Below, one piece after another: positions 45,023 through 57,122 of a stretch of 64,000 nucleotides of DNA. Made by a program: the position numbers and the translations under genes. The stretch's first letter is position 1; the number at the start of each line of letters is the position of its first letter. The stretch is from Heliomicrobium modesticaldum Ice1 (lineage in GTDB: Bacteria > Bacillota > Desulfitobacteriia > Heliobacteriales > Heliobacteriaceae). The stretch covers positions 661,501 through 725,500 of the forward strand of contig NC_010337.2 of assembly GCF_000019165.1 (NCBI RefSeq), given 5' to 3'. Under the pieces are notes generated by a model. It ran no database searches. It was not told where the DNA came from and was given only the letters and a program-made list of their open reading frames with translations.

Positions 45023-45717
45023 CGGGGCAACCCCCGCTCCTGCTCATAACTGCCCCGTTCCTCGTCGCGGACAATGCGGCCGCCCTCGATGGCGATGACC
45101 CGTTTGCGCATGCTGTCGACGATGTCTTTGGCGTGGGTGGCCATGATGATGGTGGTGCCGCGACGGTTGATCTCCAGCAAAAGGTTCATGATCTCCTGGG
45201 CCGTCTCCGGGTCCAGGTTACCTGTCGGCTCATCGGCGATGATCAGCATGGGGTCGTTGACGATGGCCCGGGCGATGGAGACGCGCTGCTGCTCGCCGCC
45301 GGAGAGCTGATTCGGCAGCAGGTCAGATTTTTTGCCGAGGCCCACCATTTCGAGCACCTGGGGCACCCGCTGGCGGATGCGCTTCGACGACGCTTCGACG
45401 ATCTCCATGGCGAAGGCCACATTGTCATAGACGCTCTTATTGGGGAGCAGGCGAAAGTCCTGGAAGACGACGCCGATCTGGCGGCGCAGGTAGGGAACCT
45501 CCGACTCGCGCATGCGCACGAGAGACCGGCCGTCAAAGAGGATCTGGCCGCGCGTCGGCACCTCTTCCCGGAAGATCAGCTTGATAAAGGTCGATTTCCC
45601 TGCACCCGAAGGGCCGACGAGAAAGACGAAGCTCCCCTTCTGTATGCGAACGTTTACGTCAACAAGCGCCTGTACCCCATTGGCATAGGTCTTTGAGACG
45701 TTAAACATCTGTATCAT
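45019..45717 (-). CDS. ftsE: Cell division ATP-binding protein FtsE
   Basis: ABC ATPase of FtsEX. The product of about 232 residues has Walker A GPSGAGKST, Q-loop VFQDFRLL, signature LSGGEQQRV, Walker B LIIADEPTGNLD and the switch His in MATHAKD. I use ATG 45717, giving the family-type start MIQMFNVSKTY. Its ribosome site is poor: the only G-rich stretch (45730-45734) is 12 bases away and is buried in a stable hairpin. The frame is open to 45753 without a better start. Confidence 0.93.
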   Translation of the reverse strand: MIQMFNVSKTYANGVQALVDVNVRIQKGSFVFLVGPSGAGKSTFIKLIFREEVPTRGQILFDGRSLVRMRESEVPYLRRQIGVVFQDFRLLPNKSVYDNVAFAMEIVEASSKRIRQRVPQVLEMVGLGKKSDLLPNQLSGGEQQRVSIARAIVNDPMLIIADEPTGNLDPETAQEIMNLLLEINRRGTTIIMATHAKDIVDSMRKRVIAIEGGRIVRDEERGSYEQERGLPR

Positions 45718-45720
45718 AAA

Positions 45721-45747
45721 AACAACAACCCCCATCGGGAGGTTGTT
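45721..45747 (-). promoter_or_regulatory. Hairpin covering the ftsE ribosome site
   Basis: Minus strand: AACAACC(T)CCC pairs with GGGGGTTGTT around a GAT loop, followed by GTTTTT and then ATG. It combines features of an intrinsic terminator with sequestration of the only G-rich ribosome site of ftsE. Confidence 0.6.
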
Positions 45748-45753
45748 CGACAA

Positions 45754-45787
45754 AAAAGCGTCATATCCTCTTTCGGGTTACGCTTTT
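45754..45787 (-). terminator. Terminator of the transketolase pair
   Basis: Arms AAAAGCGT (45754-45761) and ACGCTTTT (45780-45787); on the minus strand a T6 run follows. It lies between the transketolase stop and ftsE. Confidence 0.7.
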
Positions 45788-45822
45788 CGCCCAAAAAGGG
45801 ATAAATTCCCACCGGTATTCGC

Positions 45823-46764
45823 CTATCCTTTCCGCGCCATCGCCCGCCGGGCGGCGTCGGCGACAGCTTCGGCCGTCAGGCCATACTTCTTCAGCAGCAG
45901 ATCCGGTTTGCCCGACTCGCCGAAGGTATCTTTGAGACCGACCCGCTCCAGGGGAACGGGCTGCCCTTCGCCGAGGACTTCGGCGACAGCCGAGCCTAGG
46001 CCGCCGATGACGGAGTGCTCCTCCGCCGTGACGACGCAACCGGTCCGAACAGCAGAATCCAGGATCGACTCGGCGTCGATGGGCTTGATCGTGTGGATGT
46101 TCAGCACCTCCGCCTCGATCGCCTCGGCGGCCAGCGCTGCCGCCGCCTCCAGGGCGATGCTGACCATGAGGCCCGTAGCGATGAGGGAGACATCCCTCCC
46201 CTGGCGCAGGGTGACGGCTTTGCCGGGGGTGAATCGATAGCTCTCTTCATCGTTGATGACCGGCACGCCCAGGCGGCCCAGGCGGATGTAGACAGGGCCC
46301 TCGTGCTCAGCGGCCCAGCGGATGGCCCCTTCCGTCTCGGGGCCGTCGGCCGGCACGATGACAGTCATGTTAGGCAGCACCCGCATGAGGGCGATATCCT
46401 CCACCGTCTGGTGGGAGGCGCCGTCTTCGCCGACGGTGATGCCGGCGTGGGTGGCGGCGATCTTCACGTTCAGCTTCGGGTAGGCGATGGAGTTGCGGAT
46501 CTGTTCAAAAGCCCGTCCGGTGGCGAACATGGCGAAGGTGCTGGCGAAGGGGATCTTGCCGACAGCAGCCAACCCGGCGGCGGTCCCCATCAGGTTCTGC
46601 TCGGCGATGCCCATGTCGAAGAAGCGTTCCGGGTAGACTTTGGCAAAGTCGATGGTCTTTGTCGATTTGGCCAGGTCGGCGTCGAGGACGACCAGGTCGG
46701 CCTTCTCCCCGCCCAATCGGGCCAAGGCGCGCCCGTAGGCGTCACGGGTGGCGATCTTTTTCAT
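45823..46764 (-). CDS. Transketolase, C-terminal subunit
   Basis: Second half of a split transketolase (pyrimidine-binding and C-terminal domains), 313 residues. It contains DADLAKSTKT, RFFDMGIAEQNL (with the Glu that activates thiamine diphosphate) and the family's THAGITVGEDGASHQ loop. Together with the next-upstream gene it transfers two-carbon units between sugar phosphates in the pentose-phosphate pathway. ATG at 46764 follows GGGAGGCAG, 13 bp after the N-subunit stop. Confidence 0.93.
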   Translation of the reverse strand: MKKIATRDAYGRALARLGGEKADLVVLDADLAKSTKTIDFAKVYPERFFDMGIAEQNLMGTAAGLAAVGKIPFASTFAMFATGRAFEQIRNSIAYPKLNVKIAATHAGITVGEDGASHQTVEDIALMRVLPNMTVIVPADGPETEGAIRWAAEHEGPVYIRLGRLGVPVINDEESYRFTPGKAVTLRQGRDVSLIATGLMVSIALEAAAALAAEAIEAEVLNIHTIKPIDAESILDSAVRTGCVVTAEEHSVIGGLGSAVAEVLGEGQPVPLERVGLKDTFGESGKPDLLLKKYGLTAEAVADAARRAMARKG

Positions 46765-46777
46765 CAGGCTGCCTCCC

Positions 46778-47596
46778 TCACTGTAATTCTTTCAGGGCGA
46801 TGGCGGCTTCTTCGGCGTTGGGCGCCGTGCCGTGCCAGCCGACCTGGTCTTCCATGAAGGAAACGCCCTTGCCCTTGACTGTGTGGGCGACGATGCAGGT
46901 GGGACGTCCCGTCGCGGCTTTCGCCCTTTCGATGGCCTCCAGGATGGCCGGCATGGCATGGCCGTCGATCTCGATGACGTTCCAGCCGAAGGCCCGAAAC
47001 TTATCGACGATAGGGTAGCTGGACATGACCTCTTTGACAGGGCCGTCGATCTGCAGGCCGTTGTCGTCGATGAAGATGGCCAGCTTGTCAAGCTTATAGT
47101 GGGCGGCGGCCATGGCGGCCTCCCAGACCTGGCCCTCCTGCAGTTCCCCGTCGCCGAGGAGCGCCCAGACGCGGGCGTCTTTTTTATCGAGGCGCAGGCC
47201 CAGAGCCATGCCGACGGCGGCGGACAAGCCCTGACCGAGCGAACCTGTCGACATGTCGACGCCGGGCACTTTTTTCATGTCCGGGTGCCCTTGCAGGAAG
47301 TGGCCCGTCTGGCGCAACCCCTTCAGTTCCTCTGCAGGGAAAAAGCCGCGCTCCGCCAAGGCGGCGTACAGGACGGGGGCGGCATGGCCCTTGCCTAAGA
47401 CAAAGCGGTCCCGGTCGGGCCACCGGGGGTTCTGGGGATCGATGCGCATCTCTTTGAAAAACAGCGCCGTCACCATATCGGCTGCCGAGAGGGATCCGCC
47501 GGGATGGCCGCTGCCGGCTGCGTGGGTCATGGCGATGATGTGACGGCGGATCTGCCTGGCTGTCGCTTCCAGGCGCTGTATGATGGCTTCACTCAT
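46778..47596 (-). CDS. Transketolase, N-terminal subunit
   Basis: Thiamine-diphosphate-binding half of the split enzyme, 272 residues. Visible are [33 protein letters not shown] and the cofactor motif [13 protein letters not shown] followed by [11 protein letters not shown]. Split transketolases are usual in Clostridia and Archaea. ATG at 47596 has AAGGGAG upstream; the frame extends to 47698 without support. A GATTGC/GCAATC inverted repeat (47637-47650) lies in its leader and could be an operator. Confidence 0.93.
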   Translation of the reverse strand: MSEAIIQRLEATARQIRRHIIAMTHAAGSGHPGGSLSAADMVTALFFKEMRIDPQNPRWPDRDRFVLGKGHAAPVLYAALAERGFFPAEELKGLRQTGHFLQGHPDMKKVPGVDMSTGSLGQGLSAAVGMALGLRLDKKDARVWALLGDGELQEGQVWEAAMAAAHYKLDKLAIFIDDNGLQIDGPVKEVMSSYPIVDKFRAFGWNVIEIDGHAMPAILEAIERAKAATGRPTCIVAHTVKGKGVSFMEDQVGWHGTAPNAEEAAIALKELQ

Positions 47597-47737
47597 CTGC
47601 GATACTCCCTTCTGACAATCCTGACAAGCAAATCGCGATTGCAAGCAATCTCGACAATATTCTGCACCATTTGAGCCAAATCCTGCGTCCTTTGGCACGA
47701 AAAAACGAAAAAGGCATGAACTTTACGCACGAATAAG

Positions 47738-47771
47738 AAAAGCCCGCCTCCGCTCCGGAGACAGGGCTTTT
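47738..47771 (-). terminator. Terminator of prfB
   Basis: Arms AAAAGCCC (47738-47745) and GGGCTTTT (47764-47771). On the minus strand the hairpin is followed by a CTTATTC tail. It lies 55 bp after the prfB stop. Confidence 0.75.
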
Positions 47772-47825
47772 CGCACCTTGCTGTGAGTATGGATGGGGAG
47801 GGATCTGCGCCCGGGCCGATCTGCC

Positions 47826-48939
47826 TTACAGCCTGTTATCTTGTTTCGTCGACCAGACCAGATAGGCCGAGATGAACTCGTCCAGTTCGCCGTCCATGAC
47901 GGCATGAACATTGCCCACCTCGGTGTTGGTCCGATGGTCCTTGACCAGGTTGTAAGGGTGAAAGACGTAGGAGCGGATCTGGCTGCCGAAGGCGATGTCC
48001 TGCTGGTCGCCCTTCAACCGGTTGACCTCGGCCTCCTGCTCCTGCCGCTGGCGTTCGAAGAGCTTCGCCTGCAGCATGCGCATGGCCGTGGCCCGGTTCT
48101 GGATCTGGGAGCGCTCGCTCTGGCAGGCAACCACGATCCCGGTGGGGATATGGGTGATGCGGACAGCCGACTCAGTCTTGTTGACGTGCTGACCGCCGGC
48201 GCCGCCGGCACGGAAGGTGTCCACCTTCAGGTCTTCCGGACGGATCTGAATCTCGGCGCCGTCGCTGACCTCGGGCAGCACCTCCAATGAGGCGAAGGAG
48301 GTATGGCGGCGGCCCGAGGAATCGAAGGGAGAGATGCGCACCAGGCGGTGGACGCCCATCTCGCCTTTCAGGTAGCCGTAGGCGTTCTCGCCGACCACAG
48401 AGAGGGTGGCCGATTTTATCCCCGCCTCATCGCCGGGGAGGGAGTCGAGGAGTTCCACCTTATAGCCCCGCTTCTCGCCCCAGCGGATGTACATGCGCAG
48501 GAGCATCTCGTTCCAGTCCATCGCTTCAGTGCCGCCGGCGCCGGCATGGAGGGTGAGCAGGGCGTTGTTGCGATCATAGGGGCCGTTGAGCAGCAGTTCC
48601 AGATGCCAGCGGTCCAGTTCGGCCGTGATCGTCTGGATCCCTGCCTCGATCTCAGCCAGGATTTCGGCGTCGTTCTCCTCGGCGCCCAACTCGCGCAGGA
48701 CGCAGAGGTCTTCCCATTGGCTGCGCAGATCCCGGTAGGCCTTGACCTTGTCCTTCAGACCCGTCAGTTCCTGCATCGTCTTCTGGGCTCGTTCCGTATC
48801 GTCCCAAAAGCCGGGTTCCTGGATCATCTGCTCCAGTTCGGCGATGCGTTCCTCTTTGACCGCCAGGTCAAAGTGAATCCCTCAGTTCGTCCAGCCGGGT
48901 CTCCAGGAGCCCCAGCTCTCGTTTCACTTCGCTAAACAC
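47826..48939 (-). CDS. prfB: Peptide chain release factor 2, with programmed +1 frameshift
   Basis: Releases peptides at UGA and UAA codons. The gene has two frames. Frame 0 starts at GTG 48939 (AAAGGA upstream) and runs 23 codons to CTT TGA C (CTT 48871-48873, TGA 48868-48870). Slipping +1 past one base gives GAC and continues to the stop at 47826, for about 370 residues in all, the normal RF2 length. An AGGGA ribosome-like element precedes the slip site. The body has the codon-recognition tripeptide SPF and the catalytic GGQ ([14 protein letters not shown]). The UGA slip is the classical autoregulation by RF2 supply. It follows secA by 122 bp. Confidence 0.95.
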
Positions 48940-49061
48940 GGGAAATCGTTCCTTTCGCGACGATGATGTCCTGTTGTGATGATGTCCTGTTATTTCGAGG
49001 TTAGCATCTCAGTAAATCAAGTTGTATTGGCTCCGGCCGCTAAGGGCTGCGCAGGCTTACC

Positions 49062-51593
<2,532 letters not shown>

Positions 51594-51695
51594 GAAAATG
51601 ACCCCTTTCAGATATCCGACAGGCCGGCGCCTCCTAAGCATTCCCACCAAGCGCCGTCCTATCGGGCCGTTTCCGATTCGCTCGTAAACAGTACT

Positions 51696-51725
51696 ATTGT
51701 AGCATCGGGAGGTCCGGCGATGCAA
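51696..51725 (-). promoter_or_regulatory. secA promoter
   Basis: Minus strand TTGCAT (51720-51725), 18 bp, TACAAT (51696-51701), about 100 bp before the TTG start. Confidence 0.55.
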
Positions 51726-51746
51726 TGGAAGGCGCACGGGCCCATG

Positions 51747-51769
51747 AAAAAGGGCGCCTTGCAGGCGCC
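51747..51769 (-). terminator. Terminator of hpf
   Basis: Arms GGCGCCT (51753-51759) and AGGCGCC (51763-51769), then CTTTTTC on the minus strand, just upstream of the secA promoter. Confidence 0.75.
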
Positions 51770-51834
51770 TCAGTTGGCATTCGGTTAGGTTATCGGCACG
51801 GGGAGTGGTTCTGTGCCCTTTCATCCGGGATCGG

Positions 51835-52359
51835 TCAGTCGAACTCCGGTTCGATCAGGCCGTAGTTGCCATCCTTGCGCAGGTAGACTACGTTGACCTG
51901 CTCCGTTTCGGCGTTGGAGAAGACGAAAAAGCTGTGGCCGATCAGGTTCATCTGCATGATCGCTTCATCGACGGGCATCGGCTTCAAAGCAAATCGCTTG
52001 GAACGGACCACTCGAGGCTCTGTGGCGCCGTTCTTCTCTGCAGCGGCAAATTCCTTGAACCCCTGCCCTTTCAGGCGCCGGGACAGTTTCGTTTTATAGG
52101 CGTCGACCTGTTTTTCCAGTTTTTCAAAGACCAGATCGATGGCGGCATACATATCGGGATGGGATTCTTCGGCCCGCAGGAGCAGGTCGCCTGCCGGAAC
52201 GGTCACCTCCACCTTGGCCATGTCCCCTTCGACAGCCAGAGTCGTCCGGGCGCCACCGATGTTGTGGAAGTACTTCTCCAGCTTGGACAGACGTTTGACC
52301 ACATACTCCTTCAGGGCGTTGGTGACCTCGATGTTTTTGCCACGAACTTGGATGTTCAT
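51835..52359 (-). CDS. hpf: Ribosome hibernation promoting factor, long form
   Basis: Binds the ribosomal decoding centre and dimerises 70S particles into inactive 100S during starvation. The 174-residue protein has the S30AE/YfiA domain (about 1-100) and the separate C-terminal dimerisation domain (about 115-174, [22 protein letters not shown], then GHSFFVF and [16 protein letters not shown]) of the long Firmicute type. ATG at 52359 follows GAAGGAG. The hpf-secA-prfB order is conserved in Bacilli. Confidence 0.95.
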   Translation of the reverse strand: MNIQVRGKNIEVTNALKEYVVKRLSKLEKYFHNIGGARTTLAVEGDMAKVEVTVPAGDLLLRAEESHPDMYAAIDLVFEKLEKQVDAYKTKLSRRLKGQGFKEFAAAEKNGATEPRVVRSKRFALKPMPVDEAIMQMNLIGHSFFVFSNAETEQVNVVYLRKDGNYGLIEPEFD

Positions 52360-52480
52360 TCAACATCATCTCCTTCTCGTTGTGGCCGGTTCTTATCGGT
52401 ACTATTCCCCGGAGAACACTGAAAATCCTGCCCTTATAAGCGGAAAAAACAGAAGATTGTCTGCATTATCTTTCGCAGGA

Positions 52481-54424
52481 TCAACTGCCCCTATCGGGAG
52501 ATTGCAGCACCGCCATGGTTCGTTCCACTTGCGCCAAGATCGCGCCGGAACGGCGACCCACTTCTATAAAAAAGAGCTGCCCTCGCATCAGATCATGGGC
52601 GAGAGCCTCCCTTTTGTCCGTCACATCGGCCAGGATCGCCGATTGTTCCAACTGATTGACAATAGGCCGGAAGGCAAGCCGCAAAAAGCCCATCGCCTCA
52701 TGATCCCCTTCTATCTGCCGGCGGATCTTATCGAGCTTGCGATAGTATTGGGCAAAGGGCTTGTCAATATCCACCCTGCTCGTCACGAAGCGCTGATACT
52801 TTGCTATCAGCTCCTGCCCTTTTTCGCATCCCTCTAGGATCCGCCGCAGGTGGCCATGCAGATTTTTCAGCTTTTTTACAATCTGGGCGTCCCGCTGCGC
52901 CGCCCCCTGCGAGGCCGCTTGGACCCCCTGGAGAAAGGCGGCCGCAATCGCTTGGTCGGAGGCATTCCTTCCCTGACTGGCTTTCGTCTCCCTCAGCTGC
53001 CCTATCACCGCGGCCAGCGTTGCCACCTCTGTGCCGGGGATGCCGATGCCGCCTTCTGTAGCATTGATATAGCGCCGATCAGGATGCCCCTTAATGAACC
53101 AGCGAAACCACTCGCGAAAGGCAAGCCAGGTCTCCTGCGTATAGGTCTTCTGCCCATAGATGTCGTCCATCTCGATGTAGCGGCTCATGCCGGCTTCGTC
53201 TACAGCGCTGTCGAAGGCGGAACCGGAGATATGGGAGTGATTTCCCGTAAAAGCCAGATCCTGGCCGACGAAAACGATGGGATCGCAACCAGAGCGATAG
53301 GCCAAGACGAGGCCCAGATTAGCCACAGAAGCGCCGACGTTGACAGAAGCGGCGGCCACGTCTACCGCGCCGTCGAGGATGCCGTAGAGCTCCGCCTTGT
53401 CATAAGCCAAAAGGGCGAAGCGCTTTCCTCCGCCTCCGTAGGCCTTCAAAATGGGGGGATAGAGGGTTGCGTCAAAGACGAGCGGCACGTCATCAACAGC
53501 GAGGCCTTGAAAATGGCTGTAGTTGGGCGCTCCTCCATCGATGGACAAGAGGAGATGCGGGCGGATGCCGCGCTGTTGCAGGACGCGCAATGTCGGCGCC
53601 GTAGCGATCAAGAGGCCGTAACGAGCGAATTCGCGGAGGCCTTCCAGGTTCTTCTCCAGCGATGGTCCGGCAGCGATGACGACGGCCGGCAGGGCCGGGA
53701 AGCGCCCATAGAGGTGCTGAACGGGACATGCAGAGAGCACCGCAGGCAGGTTCTGCAAGAAGTTCAGCGTCCAGGTCAGGCTGAAGTAGTTCTCAGTCGC
53801 CACAGCGATCTGCTGGGTCTGGAAGTACTCCTGCAGCGCCCCTTTCACCTGGTCGTAGTAGCCGTCAAAAAGGGCTGTCAGATAATGAAACTCATAGAGT
53901 TGCGCCGTCAGGGCATCGCTGGCCGAAAGGTTCAACCGGTGCATGATGGGGCCGACAGAGGCCGCATCTACATCGATGGCGAAGCGGATGCGGCTGTCTG
54001 CGAGGACGTGCCGCAGATCCACCGTCCACAGGGCCAGCCAGAAGAGGTCGATCGATCGCTCGAAGACCACCATTTTCCCTTGGCTGGGAATGATCTGCCG
54101 GAGCACTTCGATCGTATAACCCAGGCCAAAACCGAAAACGACAAGCAGGCTGGAAGGCGCTCCCGCCACCTCAGCGACCCATTCCCGGGCTTGTTTACAG
54201 GGGTCGACCGGAGAAAGCAAAAACAGGCGCTCCCGACCGGTGTCGACCAACAGCGTCAGGTCGCCACTTTGCGCCGGTTCCACCTGAAAGGGCTGGTTAT
54301 AGGGCGGCTTATACCGGGCCATCCGTTCCGCCAAAGGCGGTTGCACCGTCGCCAAGGCCTGTATATTCCCGGCAAAGATCTCGTCAGACAGGTACTGCAC
54401 ATAGGGCGGCAGGCGCCGTTGCAA
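52481..54424 (-). CDS. DUF115 / Maf-type motility accessory protein
   Basis: A 647-residue cytoplasmic protein of the DUF115 (6-hydroxymethylpterin diphosphokinase MptE-like) family. In flagellated bacteria members called Maf transfer pseudaminic or legionaminic acid to flagellin. Seen here are the family blocks VFGFGLGY, VVIAAGPSLEKNLEGL, SIDGGAPNY, and CDPIVFVGQDLAFTGNHSH, followed by a helical C-terminal third. TTG at 54424 follows AAGGAGG. It starts 20 bp after a polar amino-acid ABC ATPase gene, probably in the same transcript, and lies 3-6 kb from pseF/pseC/pseG, which supports the flagellin-glycosylation role. Confidence 0.82.
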   Translation of the reverse strand: MQRRLPPYVQYLSDEIFAGNIQALATVQPPLAERMARYKPPYNQPFQVEPAQSGDLTLLVDTGRERLFLLSPVDPCKQAREWVAEVAGAPSSLLVVFGFGLGYTIEVLRQIIPSQGKMVVFERSIDLFWLALWTVDLRHVLADSRIRFAIDVDAASVGPIMHRLNLSASDALTAQLYEFHYLTALFDGYYDQVKGALQEYFQTQQIAVATENYFSLTWTLNFLQNLPAVLSACPVQHLYGRFPALPAVVIAAGPSLEKNLEGLREFARYGLLIATAPTLRVLQQRGIRPHLLLSIDGGAPNYSHFQGLAVDDVPLVFDATLYPPILKAYGGGGKRFALLAYDKAELYGILDGAVDVAAASVNVGASVANLGLVLAYRSGCDPIVFVGQDLAFTGNHSHISGSAFDSAVDEAGMSRYIEMDDIYGQKTYTQETWLAFREWFRWFIKGHPDRRYINATEGGIGIPGTEVATLAAVIGQLRETKASQGRNASDQAIAAAFLQGVQAASQGAAQRDAQIVKKLKNLHGHLRRILEGCEKGQELIAKYQRFVTSRVDIDKPFAQYYRKLDKIRRQIEGDHEAMGFLRLAFRPIVNQLEQSAILADVTDKREALAHDLMRGQLFFIEVGRRSGAILAQVERTMAVLQSPDRGS

Positions 54425-54444
54425 TGCTCCCAGCTCCTCCTTGA

Positions 54445-55176
54445 TTACAGGACCTTGCTTAAGAAAGCGCGCGTTCGCTCCTGCTGGGCTTGGCCAAACA
54501 ACTGTTCCGGCGTGCCCTCCTCGACGATGACGCCCTCATCCATGAAAATAACCCGGTCGCCGACCTCGCGGGCGAATCCCATCTCATGGGTCACCACGAC
54601 CATCGTCATCCCCTCACGGGCGAGATCCTTCATGACATTGAGCACCTCGCCGACCATTTCCGGATCGAGGGCAGAGGTGGGCTCATCGAAGAGCATGATC
54701 TTCGGCCGCATGGCCAGCGCCCGCGCAATGGCCACCCGCTGCTGCTGACCGCCGGACAACTGCTCCGGATAGGCCTGCTCCTTCTCGGACAAGCCCACCT
54801 TGGCCAACAGCTCTCGCGCCAAGCTCTCGGCCTCGCCTTTTGCCATCTTGCGCACCTGCACCGGCGCCAAGGTGATGTTCTGCAACACCGTCATATGGGG
54901 AAACAGGTTGAAGCGTTGGAAGACCATGCCCACTTCGGCACGGACCCGGTTGATATCGGTCTCCTTGTGCGTCAGCAGGATCTCATCAACGGTGATATAT
55001 CCCTCTGTCGGTTCCTCCAAGTGGTTGATACAACGCAGGAGGGTGCTCTTCCCCGAACCGGAAGGCCCGATAATGCAGACGACTTCCCGTTCCTGCACTT
55101 TCATGTCCACACCGCGCAGGACATGGAGGGCGCCAAACTTCTTATGCAAACCTTTGATCTCAATCATCGCCGCCAT
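54445..55176 (-). CDS. glnQ: Polar amino-acid ABC transporter ATPase
   Basis: Energy subunit of a GlnQ/ArtP-type importer, about 243 residues. Walker [11 protein letters not shown]-loop [10 protein letters not shown], signature LSGGQQQRV, Walker [13 protein letters not shown] and switch His in VTHEMGF are intact. ATG 55176 lies 7 bases after AAGGGG; an ATG at 55182 would abut that site. The permease gene is 89 bp upstream and the binding protein gene precedes it. Confidence 0.92.
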   Translation of the reverse strand: MAAMIEIKGLHKKFGALHVLRGVDMKVQEREVVCIIGPSGSGKSTLLRCINHLEEPTEGYITVDEILLTHKETDINRVRAEVGMVFQRFNLFPHMTVLQNITLAPVQVRKMAKGEAESLARELLAKVGLSEKEQAYPEQLSGGQQQRVAIARALAMRPKIMLFDEPTSALDPEMVGEVLNVMKDLAREGMTMVVVTHEMGFAREVGDRVIFMDEGVIVEEGTPEQLFGQAQQERTRAFLSKVL

Positions 55177-55265
55177 CAGCATTCCCCTTGCCTATAGGTT
55201 TTATCGAAGACAGGTACACCCTTACAAAAGCCCTCAACCAGCGGCGCCCCTTGCGCCACAGCAAC

Positions 55266-55931
55266 TCAGCGGTGCGACTTTACAGACAACTTCTGCTCAT
55301 ACCAGGCGACAAGGCGGCTGAAAAGCAGCGTCAAGGTCAGGTAGATGGCCGCCACCGGCAGCCAGGCTTCCCAGACCCGCGCCGTAGAGCCAAGGACCGT
55401 CCGGCCTGCCATGGTCAGTTCCGGCAGTGAGATGACCGAGACGAGCGAGGAGTCCTTCAGCATGGCGATAAACTCATTGCCCAGAGGGGGGATGACACGG
55501 CGAAAAGCCTGCGGCAGGATGACAAAACGCATCGCCTGGCCATAGCTCATCCCCAGGGAACGAGAGGCCTCCATCTGGCCTTTGTCGATGGACTGGATCC
55601 CGGCGCGAAAGATTTCTGCCACATAAGCACCCGAGTTGACACTCAAGGCGATCAGGCCTGATGTCATCGCCGGCAGGGATTGTCCAATCAGTTTAGGTGC
55701 GCCCAGGTGAACGATAAAGATCTGCACCAACAGCGGCGTGCCACGGATGACATCGGTGTAGATGGCCGCCACCCATCGCAAAAGCCTCCAGTGAGAAAGG
55801 CGGGCCAAGGCGATAAAAAGGCCGATCACCGTACCGATCATGACGGAAATGGCCGTGACCTTCACCGTCGTCCAGCCGCCCATCAGGAACAAGTCGGCAT
55901 AGTCCTGTACAATCTTCCATTTGAAGTCCAT
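55266..55931 (-). CDS. Polar amino-acid ABC transporter permease
   Basis: Membrane subunit of the HisMQ/GlnP family, 221 residues with five helices. The EAA loop (EASRSLGMSYGQAMRFVILPQAFRR region, about 130-155) that contacts the ATPase is clear. ATG at 55931 has GGAGGAG about 13 bases upstream. A terminator-like hairpin in the 191-bp gap from the binding-protein gene would lower permease expression relative to the binding protein, a common arrangement. Confidence 0.92.
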   Translation of the reverse strand: MDFKWKIVQDYADLFLMGGWTTVKVTAISVMIGTVIGLFIALARLSHWRLLRWVAAIYTDVIRGTPLLVQIFIVHLGAPKLIGQSLPAMTSGLIALSVNSGAYVAEIFRAGIQSIDKGQMEASRSLGMSYGQAMRFVILPQAFRRVIPPLGNEFIAMLKDSSLVSVISLPELTMAGRTVLGSTARVWEAWLPVAAIYLTLTLLFSRLVAWYEQKLSVKSHR

Positions 55932-56015
55932 TTTTCTGACCGGCTCCTCCAGTATGATTTACCTATCGAACAAGGCTCGATCGCTTCTTCGACACTTCCG
56001 AAAGCAAAAAGAAAA

Positions 56016-56045
56016 GGCGCAGCAGGCTGTTCCTCCTGATACGCC
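56016..56045 (-). terminator. Attenuating hairpin between binding protein and permease genes
   Basis: Nested arms GGCG/CGCC (56016-56019, 56042-56045) and CAGG/CCTG (56023-56026, 56035-56038), followed on the minus strand by TTTTCTTTTTG. Confidence 0.55.
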
Positions 56046-56122
56046 TATACTATACACTACCTGACCTTTTCAGCCAACTTATTTCTATCGTAAAAGTAAC
56101 CTTTCGACCGGATTCCCTCAGT

Positions 56123-56926
56123 CTACTTACCTGTCAGGTACTTTTCGGAGATCTCTTTAATTTTCCCGCTCTTTTCCAGCTTATCCAGGGCATCGTTGAC
56201 CTGCTTCAGCAGCTCCGTCTCCCCCTTGCGCACAGCAATTCCGTATTCTTCCTTCTCGAAGCTTGCGTCATCGATCAAGGTCATCTTCGCGTTGGGGTTG
56301 TTCTTGAGGAAGTGCTGCACCACCGGCTTGTCCGCCACAACAACATCGACGTCGCCATTGCTCAGCATGTTCATGGCCATGGGCGTCGTGTCGTAGCGGA
56401 AGATCTTGTCGCTTTTCTCACCGAGGAGTTTTTCCACCACATACTGACCGGTCGTAGAGTTCTGAACGCCCACCTTCAATCCCTTGATGTCGTCAAACTT
56501 CTTGACCGGCGAGCCTTCCTTGACGGCAATGGCCTGCACCGCAACGAAATAGGGCTTGGAGAAGTCGATAGACTCCTTGCGTTTTTCCGTGATCGTCATG
56601 GCCGAGATCAGCATGTCCACGTTTTTGTTCGTCAGGGCGGCGATGATGCCATCAAAAGGCGTGTCGATCAGTTCAATGTCAGCGTTCAGCTCCTTACCGA
56701 CGGCTTTGATCAGGTCGATGTCAAAGCCGACGATCTCGCCTTTTTCGTCCTTCCATTCAAAGGGGGCGTAAGCGGCGTCAGTGGCCACCTTGATCGTCTT
56801 CTTCGCAGACGACTTGTCACCGGTCGGCGCTTGGGCCGCCTTCTCACCGCCGCCACAGCCTGCCGCCGTGATCAGCATCCCCAGGGCCAGCATCCCCATC
56901 AGCCCGGTTTTTACCCATTTTTTCAC
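56123..56926 (-). CDS. Amino-acid-binding lipoprotein of the ABC importer
   Basis: Solute-binding protein family 3, 267 residues. A lipoprotein signal peptide ends in ITAAGC (Cys about residue 24), so the protein is anchored outside the membrane. The binding domain shows DAAYAPFEWKDEKGEIVGFDID, SAMTITEKRKE and the hinge region VGVQNSTTGQYV. The ligand could be glutamine, arginine or another polar amino acid. GTG at 56926 follows GAGGAGG. It heads the transporter-DUF115 operon. Confidence 0.92.
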   Translation of the reverse strand: MKKWVKTGLMGMLALGMLITAAGCGGGEKAAQAPTGDKSSAKKTIKVATDAAYAPFEWKDEKGEIVGFDIDLIKAVGKELNADIELIDTPFDGIIAALTNKNVDMLISAMTITEKRKESIDFSKPYFVAVQAIAVKEGSPVKKFDDIKGLKVGVQNSTTGQYVVEKLLGEKSDKIFRYDTTPMAMNMLSNGDVDVVVADKPVVQHFLKNNPNAKMTLIDDASFEKEEYGIAVRKGETELLKQVNDALDKLEKSGKIKEISEKYLTGK

Positions 56927-56970
56927 TGAAAAAGTCCTCCTCTGCTCAAATAAGCGCTACAATTGCATTA

Positions 56971-56999
56971 ATTGTACAGCTTGATGAATAAAAAAACAA
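56971..56999 (-). promoter_or_regulatory. Promoter of the amino-acid transporter operon
   Basis: Minus strand TTGTTT (56994-56999), 17 bp, TACAAT (56971-56976), 45 bp before the GTG start. Confidence 0.6.
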
Positions 57000-57027
57000 T
57001 ATAAGATTAAGATTCCTATCCTTCGCT

Positions 57028-57122
57028 TTCAGTCGCTTGCGCTGCCGCCACAAGCGCCCGGTGACAATAGTTCCCGCCCCCCTCGGCAGCAGCAACCTTC
57101 AGTCGCTTGCGCTGCCGCCACA
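57028..57122. repeat. 25-bp repeat duplicating the 3' end of pseG
   Basis: Exact copies at 57028-57052 and 57098-57122, 70 bp apart. The upstream-in-gene copy encodes the last residues (CGGSASD) and the stop of pseG; the other is its downstream duplicate. No gene is seen in 57000-57098. Confidence 0.9.

Noticed and set aside
47826-48827. prfB starting at the internal ATG 48827
   Set aside because: It would lose the conserved N-terminal part that is plainly encoded upstream across the CTT TGA C slip site.
57029-57098. Extra small gene after pseG
   Set aside because: It is a partial duplicate of the pseG 3' end, without a start.
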